Assembly (NCBI GenBank): GCA_002633005.1
Contig: NMRA01000024.1
Coordinates: 1,474,780 to 1,538,779, forward strand
Length of the DNA: 64,000 bases
Origin: Phoronis australis
Taxonomy: Eukaryota > Phoronida > Phoronidae
Reading direction: 5' to 3'
The notes under the pieces: generated by a model
Told to the model about the DNA's origin: nothing
What the model saw: the letters and a program-made list of their open reading frames with translations, nothing else
The model's database searches: none
Shown: in pieces, positions 13,618 to 29,000 of the stretch
Layout: each line of letters begins with the position of its first letter
Numbering within the stretch: the first letter of the stretch is position 1
Program-made: the position numbers and the translations under genes

Positions 13618-16600
13618 CGTTGTCAAGAATTTCCTTGAAGTGACAGGCCACAAGGGCAATAGTTTAATTTAGTCCAGGCACTGGATTTTGAGATTCAGTC
13701 AACACTGCTGTTGATTTAATAGCAGGCCAAGGCATAGGATGAAATGGCTGGGACTGTAGCTTCAGTCAGCATTTATGAGTCTGGAAAATTACGTAAAACG
13801 GCAAGGTGTTGATATACATCTCCGTGAAATAACTAAAGCGTACAAAATAAATGAACAGCACCGACTCATGTGGAAAACCTTTGAAGGGTCAATGAACAGC
13901 ATTTACTAATAATTTATTAACCATCCCCCAAGTCTAACTGCAACAAAGAAGAGTTCAACAGCACAACAACTGAGGAAAGCACGATTGTGAATACTCGCCG
14001 TCATTGTGCGGAACAATTAAAACGACAACTCCGCAATGATCATGGCAGTGTCACAACTGAACAGCTGTGCCCGGATGTTTATGATGCAAAAATGGTGTTC
14101 ACACACAAACTGAATAACATAACAGTCGTTTGTTTCTCAAGGTCCACTAAACACCTGCTTCCTTTGAGTAGCAATTCGCCTTGTTCAGCTGACTAAAATG
14201 ATAACTGAATCGGGCCTTTTACTCCCATAAAATCAGTCTTATTACATTTCTCATAGAAGGAGCTTTAAGAGTAAAAGACCTAAATCGATTTTTGTAGGTT
14301 GCCAGCTACACAGAGCAAAATGCAGCTGTAAGATTACTAGTTATGTTAACATCACTAGCACGCCCCTCCCCCTTGTGGAGAACAATGATAAGAGCAAGGA
14401 AAAACAATAAATCTTTGACTAGGTTTTACCCACTTAGACTTTCAAATTTTACAATTACTCACCAAATGAATGCTTCTGCTTGAAGGGACTGAACTGTTTC
14501 GCGCATGAAATCAAGACACAGATTTAAAAGACTTCGTTACATCGATCATAATGTGAACGATAGGAAGTGAATTCATAAAATACGACTAGCAATCTTAGTA
14601 ACCACATGGTTGTGAAGGACAACTGCAAAGCAATAATGCCTGAAGGTGGCGCCACTCAATGTGTATTAAATATTCATTGTGAAACCAAGACTATATGAAA
14701 CACCAAAATGAACGGCAAAAAACTTCAATTTCGAACAAAGATAATTCACAAAAGTGCCTCGAGTCAGTAGACACTTTCTTGGCTCTTCTTTCTAAAAAAA
14801 TTGCCTGCACTGTTAAAACTGATTGACAAGCTCATCCAAGCTGTACCTAGATTACATGACAACAAATTCAAAAAATTCTGTCAGACCAGACCCTGACACG
14901 GAATAATAACAAATGTTTACAAGTGATCTAGTTCCTACTTAGCAAGAACATTACTGATGTACACTATAATCAGGGCGAAAACCACCAAACTGTACTCTAG
15001 ACTAGACTTCAATCATTATATTTTCGAGTCGAGTCTCGTGTAGCATTTTGTGAATACGAGCCCTCATACCGAACACTACTAACTTGACTTGGAACCAGTA
15101 CAGTTAAATACCTGCATGTTTTCCGCGCGAATGGGATTTCATTAGCACCACCGTGTGAACTGAGTTGTTTATTCCCTNGTAAACAACACTTGTCAGACAT
15201 TGTGGATAAAACAATAACATTATGTTAGAACGTTTACTGTATGCAATGCAAACCAGTGGAAGCACAGGACTGAAAAAAAAAAACAGTTATGAAGAACCTT
15301 GTCAACATGTCCAATATTTAGTGAAATATCCAAAAACTGTGAGACTTTAACTCAGTAAAAGCGTATTTTCTGAAACTAAGAAGCTTGAAGAATTTGATTT
15401 TTGAATTTTTTTCCAATCTGTCATTGATTAGCACGACCACGTCTATTAAGCACAGTTTAGTTTTCGTTTTGTGCAACTTTTGATTTTTTCATTCACGTCC
15501 TTTTCAATATTCCTTCAGGCAAAAGTGGAAAATTTTGTGAACAATTCCTAACAGCGTTTCCGAGAACAACACCTGGGGAGTTTCACAAGAATAAGATCAG
15601 CCGTTTCTAAGATAAGGTGTTCCAAATTCCATTTTTCTAGGCTCCTTACATAAACCTTAAAACAACTTTGCATTTTACTTAAAGTAACGGTACGTAATTG
15701 AAAACACCAGCATCCACAAAAATGACAATGACCTGAAAGACAAACAAATATGTCAAAGTGACAAATTTTTACACCTTTAGTGAAAACTACCTTAAAGGGT
15801 AAAATGTAAGAGAAGCCAACACCTAACAAAATGTAACTTGACAACATTATCAACATTAATTATTGTCGATATCACCTCGACTAAGACATTAATTAAACAG
15901 TGAAAATTATGAAGGCCAACTAGACACCAAAGCCAGCGCCACTTAACATTTAAATAAACGCAAGAGCAAGAACACGCTAAACTTGATTATGTCTTAAACA
16001 ATTTTTGGACATATATTGCTTACTCCCCAGTAAATACTAATTGACATCCGACTGTTGCTACCACAAACCTGGGCCCAGTTGAATAAAGTTATACGCAGGA
16101 TATTAGTAATGCCATCAGATATCCACGAATCGTGTTGCTCGTGTTGAATGATGTATTCGATGTTGTGTAACAATCAGACTTTATCCAATGGATAAGTTTT
16201 AACTTTTATGTAACCCAGCCGAGTTTGCTATCACTTCTGCAAACTTTAGAGTGCAAGACACACATGACTACGATGCTAATAATGTATTCCAAAGATACAA
16301 AATTGCATGGGTTTCAATACCACTTAATTCACAGAATATTGCCAACCAATAATCATTAGCATAAAATTAAAATAAAAACAAACGATTTATGCTCTTTCTG
16401 TGATGAACACAGAGAAAATTTTCTCCATCTTTTTTGAGAATGTCGTCTTGTTTCTGGTTTTTGGCTCCTGTTTGCTGAATGGTAAAAACAAACATTATGT
16501 AAATTTTCATGTGGACAAAATAACAGTGTTTTTTGGGAAACACTCAGTCAGAAAACTGTGACATTAATCTGTTGATCATACTGGCAAAAAATTACATATT

Positions 16601-16943
16601 TAGCCAAAAGTTTGTTAAAAAAATCTCAATTTCCAAATGTTCGTAAACTGTATTACATTTACACCCTGAAGAAAATACAGCCCTTGTTGACTAGTGATTT
16701 AATGTTATTCTTTGTAAATGATGTATACTGTATTGTTTTATGTGACATGTAATTATCATGCTTGAACAAAACAATAAAAAGTTATAATGTATTGTACTTA
16801 CATAAAATTTCTATGAGGTTCTTCCCCTTTTGATCACGTTTTATTTGTATCTCTCGATGCCCCATGCATGTTTATGAAACTTAATGTCATGTCATACGGT
16901 ACTGTCTTAAACTTAATTTACTTGTGTTTACCATTTTGTAGTA

Positions 16944-16974
16944 TCCAATGTATTGTATTGTATTGTATTGTATT
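16944..16974. repeat. pentanucleotide microsatellite (GTATT)n
   Basis: Uninterrupted repeats of the unit GTATT, about five to six copies. Confidence 0.85.
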
Positions 16975-19353
16975 TCCAATGTAGTACACAGCGTTTCTGT
17001 TCTTTTATTTCATACTTTCACTGTATATTTTAAGTTTTGTGGTCATTAATAAAGGTCATTTTTCTGTCACAAAAATAATGTATTCCACTTTGCTAATTTT
17101 ATGGCAATGGAAAACATCAATTCAATCCTAGGAATTAGCAACCATCGGGTAATGGTGCCTAATGTCTGACTCAAACTTGAACTCAGACACAAAATCTCAT
17201 TTTCTACTGCATTCCAGTACAAATTCGAAATAGCCTAATGTCACACTCAAATTTTTGGATTCGAAATCAGGAGTAAAAACTCCAAATTTCGAGTTTGCCA
17301 AGCTAATATCAGTTGAATGAAACATCGAGTCCTTTTACACTTACTAGAAATTCTATTAGTGAACTTGCAGTTAATGGAGTTACTTCATTTATTTTCTTCA
17401 GGATATTGTCCTGTGATGATTTGCCGTAAAGATAAATACCCTTGGGCTGTCTTTGGTGAGTCCATTCATTCATGAATGTTGTTCAGCAAAATTACCCAAT
17501 GTGCTTTATGGCTTAATATTTATCAAAATCAGATATTTTAGGGAAAGATCCAACAAAAAACCAGAGCAATATTGCACTGTAAATTTGACGTTGCGCTGAC
17601 AGCAGTTAGAATGGTCCCGGATCGACATTTCGCACCACGGTGCAAGCATATTGTAAGGCACAATGGACTTAACAAGACACCAACGCTCCACTTACAGGAT
17701 TGAACATTTTCAGGAGCATCTATGTGTAGTTGTGGGCTTGCACCAAGATTGGTCATGAACACGGAAAGGGGTCACCGACGTTTGACACCAGGGGGGTCAT
17801 GTTTCATACAACGGGGAATTGATATTAACCAGCAGGTGTTAGTTAAGACAAGCCCCTCTTTTTAACATCCGAGAGTTAAGCTTTTATGGAAAGAAGTTTC
17901 TTACTCAAGACTAGGAGCACACCAGCTTGGATAAATGAAAAATTATAAGACAACAGTGTATAAGGCCGAATTCAATCCATAAGCATGTGGGTGCCCAATT
18001 AACAACTGAAGGCATAAACCTACAATCCCTTGATGAAGCAAGTTTCGTCTATGCTGTAGTTGCTGCTACTGAAACCTCACAATGACATTCCCACCTGATG
18101 ATCTATACCATGAAACAGATGCGGATGACTACACTTGCCATGTTACGCTGCCACACGCGAGACAGATATTACATGGAGTGTTTTGTAAAGAGATGAGTCT
18201 GAGTCGGTTCATTATAGTTACTGCTTTGTTTTCTAAAGCAGTACAAAAGTATGTTTTTTCACAAGACAAGAATTTTGTGCAGCTTACGTCACATCGAAGT
18301 GCACAAGCCTCAAAATCTAGTTGGCCTTTCACGTTACAAACATCAACAGTACAAGCTGGAAGACAACAAATGCATTGAAAAGCAAAGCAAATATCAAAGT
18401 TTGAATCCATTTCCAAAAATTTGGAGAATATCCACTCAAACTGAATATCAAATAGTTACTGTACAGCCATTGGGTTACCAAAAACAACAAAAAATTCAAT
18501 GTCAACAAGCTTAATTGACCAACATGCGCTAATGCAATAACGAAAATTTACATATAGGCTTCTTGAGATTATAGGCTGAGCATCAGTGTCAACTTGAGCT
18601 TGATATTAATATTCCAACAAATGAAATGCTATTTTTTCACAGGTTGACAATTTCCCATGGTTTTCCCCAGGAAAACTAACTTGCAATAACAACTTTTGTT
18701 TTTTTCCTGAACATTGAATTTCATGAAATAATTACAAAACAATCAATACATTGCCTCCATGAGCAAAATCGAGCATAACAACGCAACAGGCTTATACCGA
18801 AAAACGCTCTTCTGTGTTGAGAGGAGAGCAAATGAGCAGATCTGAAATTGGCACAGAGCATGTTTTCAATAGCATAGCAACGAAGGAGGTTTTAACAGTG
18901 GAGAAAAAAATTTGGACAATTTCCTGATGGAACATTGACCAAACCAGAAAACTTTTTCCAGCCAAACATTTACGTAATTCAGTCATTTTTTTCAGATTAA
19001 TCTCAAACCTTTGCCATAAATTTGACGAGGCCAAAAGGATAGACAAAGTTTGTCAACTATTTTACTAAAAGAACTGTATATATCACGTATCAGCTCCATC
19101 TCCTGGCCATTGAGTACAACGTAATCAGTGTGCCCTTTTTGCTCAACCAGCAAGCTACGTGGCAGCACCATCTACAGGACGCAAGCCACATCACAATGGC
19201 AGTGCACCCTATGTTGCTCAACCAGCAAACCATGATTCAATTCCTTCCCACTGCCGCCCAATCAGCAGGCCTCAAAATTCCCCACCTACATACAGCAGCA
19301 ATGCAACCATGCGTGCGCCAACCTTATAAACACACCAAGACACCCATCTGTAG

Positions 19354-22300
19354 TCACACCACTGCAGCAGCACCACCGGCACGGCTCACGTTCATGTTGT
19401 TCACAAACACCCACTTGTCCTGGTCCGTGTCGTAGACCTCTACGCTGCGGAGCCTGTTGGAGCCATCAAAGCCGCCCATGACGAACACCTTCTGCTCAAA
19501 CACGGCCACAGCTGGCCAAGCTCTCGGTGTGTTCATAGGAGCGATACACGTCCACTGATGAGTCAAAGTGTTGTACCTGGGTGAGACAAGATTACACTTA
19601 ATACGAAGTTCAAGTCATACATTTTCCAAGTTATGACATAACCAAAAGTAAGTCTTTCAGAGAAGGCAGTGTGGCCTAGTGGGTTGAGGGTTCGTCTCCT
19701 GTTCACAAGATTGTAACTCCAAATCCCACTGCTAGACCCTTGTTTCAGGTCTCTAGCTCCTCAGCTTAGTCTTAATTTGTGTATATGTCTTCATGTAATG
19801 TGTTTATTAATAAATGAAAATGGCTTCACGTGTTTGGTGCAATGGGTTTAGCTGAGCGGCTTCAGCATGTCTGATTAACATGTATCAGACCACCTGCACT
19901 ATTTTTTTTTTTTAATTCAAAACAATTTGCCAACAGTGACAATGAACTACACAAAACTGTCAATACAAGAGGAATCGTACTATTAAGCAAACTGAAGGCT
20001 TAATTGATTATCATTCAGCAGTGTGTCTGGTTGATGTGCAATATTTAATCAAACTATTTGTCTGTTTCAAAAATCCTCTAATTGATGATTTATGACATTT
20101 TAGTACAAAACAAATGTCAGTGACAAAGGTTGCAAAGGTCGTGCAAGATAAATTTAAATTGTACGGCTTGTGACCTACATTTAATATTTCACAGTGATGG
20201 TTTATCAGCTCTTAGAGTATCAAAAAGTAACCTTCGGATAGCAGTTTCCCATTAGAACACTTGATCGACACAACTTTTTATGAACTCGGGAAACTCTACC
20301 ATAAAAAACTGTACACTTTTTCATGGATACGCTATGCAAATAACTTGATTTTTAACTATTTGCACATTACAGTTGTACAAACCTTTGGAGAATAATATAA
20401 AACCTTTACTAGCATAGCAAAATTTATGCAATAAAGAAAATTATCACGAGAGTGAATAAATCAATAGACCAGGTACCACATCTTCAGTTCATTAACGGGT
20501 TAACAACCTCCTTACCTCTCAGCCACGTTGAAATACTGATCGTTGTGTCGAGACCGTCCACCAAACGCATACAGGTAGTGGTCGATGGCGACCAGCGCCA
20601 GACCAGAGCGAGCTTTCTCCATCTCGGCCACAAAAGTCCACTCCTGCTCCTCAGGGTCGTAACACTCCACGCTGGCTCGGTCTGTGTGGTACGTCTTATC
20701 ATACCCACCTGAGAAATAAAGAGCAAACAAGGTGTGGCTTTTTTCACAGGCATGTTGTTCGGGGCTTGCAATGACCAATGACAAAAAAGAGGAACATTTT
20801 CCAGGTGATGAATCGTTCCGCAAATAAACAGGCTTGTGTGATAGAAATACTGTCTTGCAAAATTTAACTGAAATGAACGTTTTTGCATGAATAAAGTCAC
20901 AATAATGATAAAAAAAGAGATGAAAAAAGAGGATACTGGGAATCAAAGAGGAAAATTCCAAGCCCTGCTTATTACAGGGAACAGTGAAAACAGTAACAAC
21001 GAAGCATCTAATATTATTGCCGTTTTCAAAAGCAAACAACATCGTTGTTATGAGTAATAAGAGAATGATGTGCCCATACTTCCCTAATTTTCTAAAAATA
21101 TCAATATATAAGTACTAGAGTTTAATTACTGTAGTATCAGATACTGGTGCTAGTCCTTTAACAAGAGCTCGTCTCGAATATGCACCGGGTAGAACTCAGA
21201 TGAAAACACCATTGTTGAATAAACGCCAGGTCTCAAATATGCGCTGGGAGCAGTTATTCAAAACTCACTGAAAGAGAAACTCTGACCACAATTCATGGTT
21301 TTACTGGATACTCTAGGGCCCAATGCTAACTGAATGCAAGTCAACATAACGCGTGGAAATTAATGAGTTAGATGCGCTGCAAGCATTAACATTGGTTGTT
21401 TTAAAAACGTACACAATATTGAGAAGCCAGTCCTGCAGTCGTCTGGATATGGCTGTCAAGTGAAACCAACACTGTTCAAAACAATGCTCATTTACAAACC
21501 ATGTAGTTGGTAACACTTCTAAACAATAAGTGTGCACCCTCTGTGCAAAACTGGCCTTGTTGAATAAGCGCCAGGTTAAACCTAAGTTTAGAACAAGCGC
21601 TGGGTAAAAAAAACGTCTTCCAAAAAATTAAGTGCGAGTGCTAATAAACGACACAATGGTATTAGGTTCAATAAGAGGAGCATGTTTTGTAGGCCTATCA
21701 AAATGTTGGTAATTTTGGATGATTTCTTACAAAATGATTAGTCGACACAAAACTCTATAGTCATAGTGGATGACAGATCAGCAGATTTACACACAACGGT
21801 AGTGAAAGAAGTAAATATCACTCGGCTAAGCAATAATATCGTAATACGCACCGGCCACGTATATCTTGCCGTCACAAACTGCCACGCCAGCGCCCGCGCG
21901 CTTGCGCTTCATGCTGGTGATGAATGACCACTGGTCAGTCTTGGGGTCATACCGCTCAACAACATTAAAGCTACATCCCCGATCCTCTCCACCTGAAAAC
22001 ATTAAATCTTCTTCAGCACAAACCATTCCCAATACATCGTGTTCCCCATAAGATGCAAGGTGTGTTTTTATTCCATTTCTGCACACAATATGGTGCAAAG
22101 CTATATTACAGCTCTGGTTAAAGACTATACGCGAGGTTAAGCAACAAGACAGTAACATTGTTCCCGAGTACCGTTTACGCTACAAAAGTTGACACCAATC
22201 AGCTGACACGCAACAATGAGATGTTCTAGCGCAAATATGTGTGTAAACAAGAATGACGTGGAACAAATTGACACCGCGGTGACACCTCTCGCCACCTGTT

Positions 22301-23024
22301 GGTGAGGTAGAGCAACTATTATATGTCTAAACATGAAACTGGGGCAAGGCGGAAAGGATCATCTCTACTGCGCTTTGAGCAATGACCTACATATGGGTTC
22401 TCTGTCATTGCACCTCCCGCCATTTGTAAACCTGCGCATGTGCGTTCCACACTCCAGCCTACAACTTCCGTCTTGCCACAGTTAGGGAGTGTGTGTAAAC
22501 GGCCACTTGACACCGATCAATTTGCTACATGTAGTTGCGCCGGGCAAAAAGCTGATGTTTGAATGGGAATCTAATACAACTCAGTTGGGAACTTGCAAAT
22601 GAACTATTACACCAATGTTTACGGACCATAGCACATCTGCAAAACTGGAGAAATATTCTCCACCATGTTCCTTACACAAGGTAACAAAAAATTCACAGAA
22701 AGTTGATAACAAAATCGCGCGTCTTTTGCCAACTTTGTACTCTATAGCATGCAACTCGAACAAAGCTCCTTGTCACGGTACAGGTTGGTACGTACCGATA
22801 GCATATAAGTATCGTCCTAACGATGCAACAGCGATGAATGACCGAGCAATCTTCATCTCAGCATTGGGCACCCAGCACTTTATCACAGGGTCGTAGGACT
22901 CCACACTGCGCAGATAAAGGGTATCCTCCTGACTTTCTATCAAGGCACACTCTCCACCAATAACGTACAGTATACCGTTGAGCGTGGCGCACCCTACGGC
23001 TGTTCTGGCTATGTTCATGTTGGC
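19354..23024 (-). CDS. kelch-like gene exons 3-6: Kelch blades 2 to 6
   Basis: Exons 23024-22796, 21992-21852, 20708-20516 and 19576-19354. Three of the junctions fall at the Gly-Gly of a blade or directly after a Kelch arginine, a pattern usual for KLHL genes. The protein ends NVSRAGGAAAVV, which supplies the strand that closes the propeller, so the C-terminus looks complete and not truncated. Confidence 0.92.
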
Positions 23025-26000
23025 CTGGAAGAAAGGAAACTGTGTGTAATGAACATGGTTTAAAAACGGCGTGTATCCATAAAAATCCATCTCGAGAAGT
23101 TTCCTAAACCATAATGTGACTTCATTTCTGGTGCCCAGGCAAAAACACTTCTGGAAATTGAATGGTTTCCAAAATTTCACAGGTTCAAGTCAATGACAAG
23201 TTATGTTCAGACTAAATTTTGAAACCAATACAATTAAATGCGTAGCAAATGTTTAAGTAGTAGTCCAGAGTTTGGCAATTAAGACAGTTTGCTAAAATTC
23301 AAATTGAAACATTTTGTATTTTATACATCAAATCTAATTGTGATTTTTGATCTGATTACAACAAGAGAGACTGCAAGGATACTCGGTGTTTGGGATTTTT
23401 CGTATTCGTACCAAAGATCATGATTATTCTCCATCACCCAATGATACGGTTTAATTTAAATTCTATCTGCCCCATTCATTAAATTAGAAAGGAGTTGTAA
23501 GAGAGCATATGGGTAAACGAAGGCTCAAAGATATGCAACTTTAAAAATAGATAATAGTAGCAAGTTTGATGGGATTTAACATGCAAATATACAGCCTATG
23601 AGCTTCATCCCAGACTGAGTCATTGTTACTCCACAACTTGAATTTAATTTTAATTAGTTCTTCTGACAAACACAGAATCAAAACATTCGACACTGAAATG
23701 CACACATGGCCACGTATTCCCAGTCAGGTTGTGCATAACAAACATGGGTTTCAACCAATCGAAGATTAACGCTGCGTTGGCAAGTTGAACAAGCTACGGC
23801 ATTCCATAAAGCTTGTCACACTACTCCAATATTAGAAAACTGCCAGACTCAGTATATTTCACTCTTTCATGGGTCAACTACAATGCAAGACCACATTTTT
23901 GTAACTGGTAACCAACATCGAAATTGTGATCTTTCATATAGCGAATCAGTCCACTTCATCACCTTCAAAATTCGATACCTAATGACCCTATCACCTTCAT
24001 GAATTCGATGCCTAAAGGACCAATGAGTCAGGGTCATCAGGGAAAATTTTGAAAATCATCCGAATGATTTTAACTGACAGCAGTTCAGTTCAATACATGC
24101 TGGAATCGCCTGCAATGTTGCTAGGTAACAGTTATAAGGATTGGTTTTAGGTTACAATAATAACAAGAAATTGATGACAAGTCAAATTTCATCGCCATTT
24201 TGCTTAGATGCATTCAATATATGATCAACAGGATACCATCAGTCAAAGGACAAATAACAGCCGGTTACACAAATCACCAGGAAGAGATCTCTTCCCCGAT
24301 ATCACAATGTATAACATGCAACCAATAAGCCAGTGACAGGGCCAAGTTCTGTAGATGCAAGACTTGCAAATAAAGCTTAAGTGTGATCACATACTTTATT
24401 TGCATGAAAATATCTCACTAAGACTTGCATAATCTAGCATTTTTGTGAATGAGTTGCATGTACAGGGACGGGCACCAGAACATGGTCGAGTTCCGCGGAA
24501 TCAAGGATTTCGTTAAGGAAGCTAGTGAGACCCTGTGTTTTCTTTATAATACATGGTGTGATGGCAATATCTCGAGAAGTCTTGCATAATCTCGCATTTT
24601 CATTAGGTTCTCGCACATGTCTACGAAACACACGCCAGACCTCATAAGGAGCCAGTATGGCATAGTGGGCCAAATGTCCGCTCCGGCGCTCCCATTACTC
24701 ACATTCGTGGGGGCGAGTCCCACAGGGACACACTGCTAGAGCCTTGAGTCCGGTCCCTTAACTCATCAGCTCAATTTAACTAAATGTAAATGGTTCCAAG
24801 CGATCAGTGCAATGGGCCCACCTGAGCAGGCCTTTATGCAGCGTACGTCCTGGGCGTCCAAATGCCCGCCCTTACACTAATCTGGATGTCCTGGCAAGGA
24901 TGCCCAATGTATCATTTGAACACCCACTGTCAATAGGAACCTTTCAAGTTTAGACTCACACATTGTAATGAATACTAGAAAGCCTCTGAAGGCTCACAGT
25001 GGGGGGGCTCTTTTTTCAAAGCAGGAAGAAATATACAATGCATATACAAAGTATATGCATTGTTGCTATTTTGACACTTGATTGACAGCATTGTAAAAGT
25101 CTTGGTCTACAAAGGTTTTTTTAGTAAAAATGATCACCATAGAAGGCTGTTTTATAAACTTAGATGTAAAAACCTTGATCTATGCATTTTTTGTAAAAAA
25201 ATCTGTGTGTTTGGGGGTATTGCNNNNNNNNNNNNNNNNNNNNNNNNNNNNNNNNNNNNNNNNNNNNNNNNNNNNNNNNNNNNNNNNNNNNNNNNNNNNN
25301 NNNNNNNNNNNNNNNNNNTTCTTTTTAGTGTAAATGATCCAATATTCCTGTTCAAAACGCTCTTTGCTTGAAGTGCATAGACGGGTTTACATCTGTCCAA
25401 ACCAAGAACAGCTTCCTTCATAGACATGTATAGGCTGTGTGTGAACTTGGAATCCTGTTTAAACTCAAGTTCGCGTATGCATGAACTTGAAATACACCAT
25501 GAAACTCAGTGGCAAGTTCGCTCAAATAATCACGTTCACGTTGATAAAAATTGCACCAAAGCAAATTACATTGTTCATAAAGCATGCAAATATTAACTAA
25601 CCTCTTTTCAACCATTGAGGGTTTGAAACAAAAAAATTGATAAAACAATGATTCAGATATTCCTCCGATTCTCTGATGCACATTCTGGTAAAGGAGAAAA
25701 TGAGTGAAAATTGACCTGATCGTGAGGCAAAATAATTACAAAAATTCTTTACCCTGAACATATACACATCAAACAGTAATGCTGTGAACAACTGTAATAG
25801 GAATACTAGGGTCAAAGTGGACTCTCAGAGTCATCAGCTAGTCTGGTCTACATACAGTTCTTTCACTGGCTGGTACATTAGGGGTTGTTGTGTGAATATT
25901 CAGCTGTTATTTTTTCTGACTAATATTATCCGGATGATGATATATGTATTAACATATCGAAATGTCAATCAAATCTTGTGCCTGGTGTCAATTTCCTGTA

Positions 26001-29000
26001 ACAGATACACGGTACATTCACCATAATACCTAGAAACTTGAAATTTCTAAAAAGTAATTTCTGTTCAGAAATCTAACAAAATAAAATTTCACTTGCCAGC
26101 CTTATTGTGTCCCAACCGAAGACTTTTTAGGGCAACTAGAGTTAACGACCACTAAAGTAGAAACTAATGAACCTGTAACCTGATGGTAGGCTAATAACGA
26201 CTTCAAAGAAACGTGTGAAAAAAGAAGTTCATTAACCAATGCCGATAAGCAATCTTACATTGCTCAAAAGATCTACTCAATGGCAAGAAGCAATTATGAT
26301 CAGCGGAATGACAGTGTACAAAAATAAAATCAATCAAGGAGCACATGTCTTGCACCTGGCAACCAAACAGTTTTACTGGGCTCCACTTAAATTGGATTGC
26401 ATCACAAACATTCCTGGACAGCCTTACACAGCATGATAACTTCTCAGTTTTAACACAGATACATGAAACTCACCAGGGGGGATGATTCAGTGACTAAATT
26501 TTTAACCAAAACCACTCTGATAAAACATCCTTTCCATCCTAAAGACAGACTTCAAGTTCTCATTCCTACTTAGGACGCTATTGGATATTTTGAGCTTCAG
26601 GATAGCATACAAGAATTTATTTCTGAGTTGTTCCTATTTGCATTCATGCTCAGACGTACCCGAGCACCCTTCAACGAACTTGTTTCTACTTTTAAATGCC
26701 CAAGTTAGCGATTCTCAGTTTTAACAGCCATAAACGATTTTGAAGTTTCTCAGTTTAAATGTTCTAGGCGTCATTGCGTCACGTAGATAGCACGAGCACA
26801 TGAGACAAAATCATCTGCTCAAATCTCAATGGCACCATATTCAATATGACCAAACTACAACTACGTGCGATTTAATAAGCGCCCATTAATCCTTATATTA
26901 CGTCAAAATCCCACCGGCTGCAGACAAAAATAGCCAAAATTTCCCATTTGTTTTATTGAAAAACAATTATGCAAACGCTCAAAAAATTTTTTAAATATTT
27001 ACTAATGGTAGGTACAGTACACAACTCGAAAACAAAGCGTTAATTCGATGCTGTAAATCTTTTATGAAAAACATGAGACAACAAAATTTCACTTGTCCGC
27101 CATATTGTTCCCTAAGTTATGGATATTTCATGGAAGCAAAGCCTCACCAACTCAGCGTAGGATACAGCTGACAACAAGAAACTTCACCAATTTGTTTCAG
27201 AAACCACGAAGCATCAAATCAATGCTTCACCGTGTTCAAGTTTCCATAACATAACTTCCATGATACAACATTTGAAAGAATAACAGAAGACACTGAAAAA
27301 AGGAATAAAGAGCAATTTTGGCAATTATTTTTGTCCGAAATTAGAAAGAATTTACCGTAAGTATGTCAGCAGAGACTCACAGTAAGGACATTGAGACAGC
27401 ATACTAACAAAACATGCGAGTTCCAAGTTCTTGTCTTGCGAACGGAACATTCCGACTTCGAAAATACATTATTTCACCACTTTTGCTTTTGCCAGTTTCC
27501 TCATTTTTACAATAAAACGAAAGATACAAAGCATCCAAACAGACAAGCGTGATAATCAATAAGTCATTATTCCGCCATGTTTCATTACACTGAGTATCAT
27601 TTATGACTTCTGTACTTAATAAGCAGGCTGTAATTAATTAGTCATCACCTGCCTAACTAACATCTGAGCTGTGTGTTTCATTAGACAAGATGCACTGCCA
27701 GATTGTATGAACACAGCCTTCGCCTTCGCACAGCGCTGTTTGGTGAGCAAGGCACTCTCCACAGCTGTTCATTGTGGCGCCATGTGGATTTCCAGTCAAA
27801 GAACTATGTACTAGGAAAACTATATAAGGCATATTTTGAAAAAATTTGCAAGTAAATTGTAGGACTATATTTACCATAAAAATATAACATATTAAGAGGT
27901 CAAAGGGCAAAATACCTACCTGAGTAAGCATCAAGTTTCAGGCCCTACCAACCCCTTCTATGAAGGAACCTTTCGCCACAAGAATCCTTAAGATATGAAT
28001 TTTTTACTACCAGGAAACCACAGCTTATAAATTTAAAGGACAACATAAAGGTGAAGTGGGTCCTATTTCACAACACAGTCAAGAAATCGCAAACAGTGCA
28101 CTTATACCGCATACAGTACACTTATACCACATACAGTACACTTATACCGCTAACAATTTATAGATGGATAGACCACAGCAATGGTTTGAATGTGACAATT
28201 TAATCTCGATGAGAGAGGGGACCCACCCGTCAACAACTGCAACCCGCCAAGTCTTTAGTATGCTCAACAACGAATGCACTAACTTATGCATGTGTAGAGG
28301 AAAATGGCCCGTGAACTGTAAAAGATTGCCACTCACCGCTGGGAACCACTGGTCGTGATGAACATCGTACTTCTCCATACTCCCCAGTTGACAATCCACA
28401 CCATTCCTACCCCCTAGCACGTAGACGCTGAGGGGCTCAGCCCGGCAACACGCCAGCCCCTCGCTGCCAGCAACACTAGTCTCGTTCTTGATCCGTACAG
28501 ACTTGGCCACAGCATTCTGACACTTGGGACAGTTGCGCACGAAGTCACAGCGCAGCACCACATTCTCCAGGTAGCTCAGATCTAACAGCACCATGCGAAC
28601 ATTCTGCAGCAGTCTACAGGCGCTGCCAGTCCTGTTCAAGGGGTCCCACTGGATCCAGGCCAGTGCCGCCTCGAACACCTCGTCCTCGCTGGTCACTTGC
28701 AGCTGGTCACTGCCCAGCAGGTGGTTGAGCCGGTCCTCAGACAGTTGCATGAACTCCTCAGTGCGAATGACCTCCAGGAAGTGTTGGTAAATGTACTGGC
28801 GTGCTGCCGATTCCAGCTCGATGCACGAGAACATGTCAGCGAATGAATGGATACCTACGAAATGAGAAGTGGTTTAAAGACCAAACAACCACGTAAGGTG
28901 ATCCCTTAGTCTTAAGGCTAAAAAATAATTGCAGGTGGTCTGGTACACATTGCACCAGATGTGCGCAGGCCGCTCAGGTGGACTGCTGGTACTGACCACC

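Larger units (their letters stand above)
11861..19353. other. gene-poor stretch between convergent genes
   Basis: I see no convincing exon on either strand. Part is probably the 3' UTR of the minus-strand kelch-like gene; a minus-strand AATAAA lies at 13147-13152. The stretch also holds dispersed-repeat copies near 12200 and 12700, a 13-bp minisatellite at 13562, a pentanucleotide repeat at 16944, an N at 15178, and plus-strand AATAAA motifs near 16772 and 17050 with no gene attached. Confidence 0.5.
23025..28336 (-). other. intron 2 of the kelch-like gene
   Basis: About 5.3 kb without a supported exon. It contains a SINE copy, a hairpin, the assembly gap, a 20-bp tandem repeat at 28098, a copy of the AATAAGCGCC repeat near 26872, and two members of the CCGCCATATTG repeat family near 26090 and 27090. 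Confidence 0.85.

Noticed and set aside
25078-25427. Open frames crossing 25224-25318
   Set aside because: They run through the N gap and have no meaning as coding sequence.
27653-27934. 93-residue cysteine-containing minus-strand frame
   Set aside because: Intronic, no matching splice sites or family resemblance seen; likely chance.
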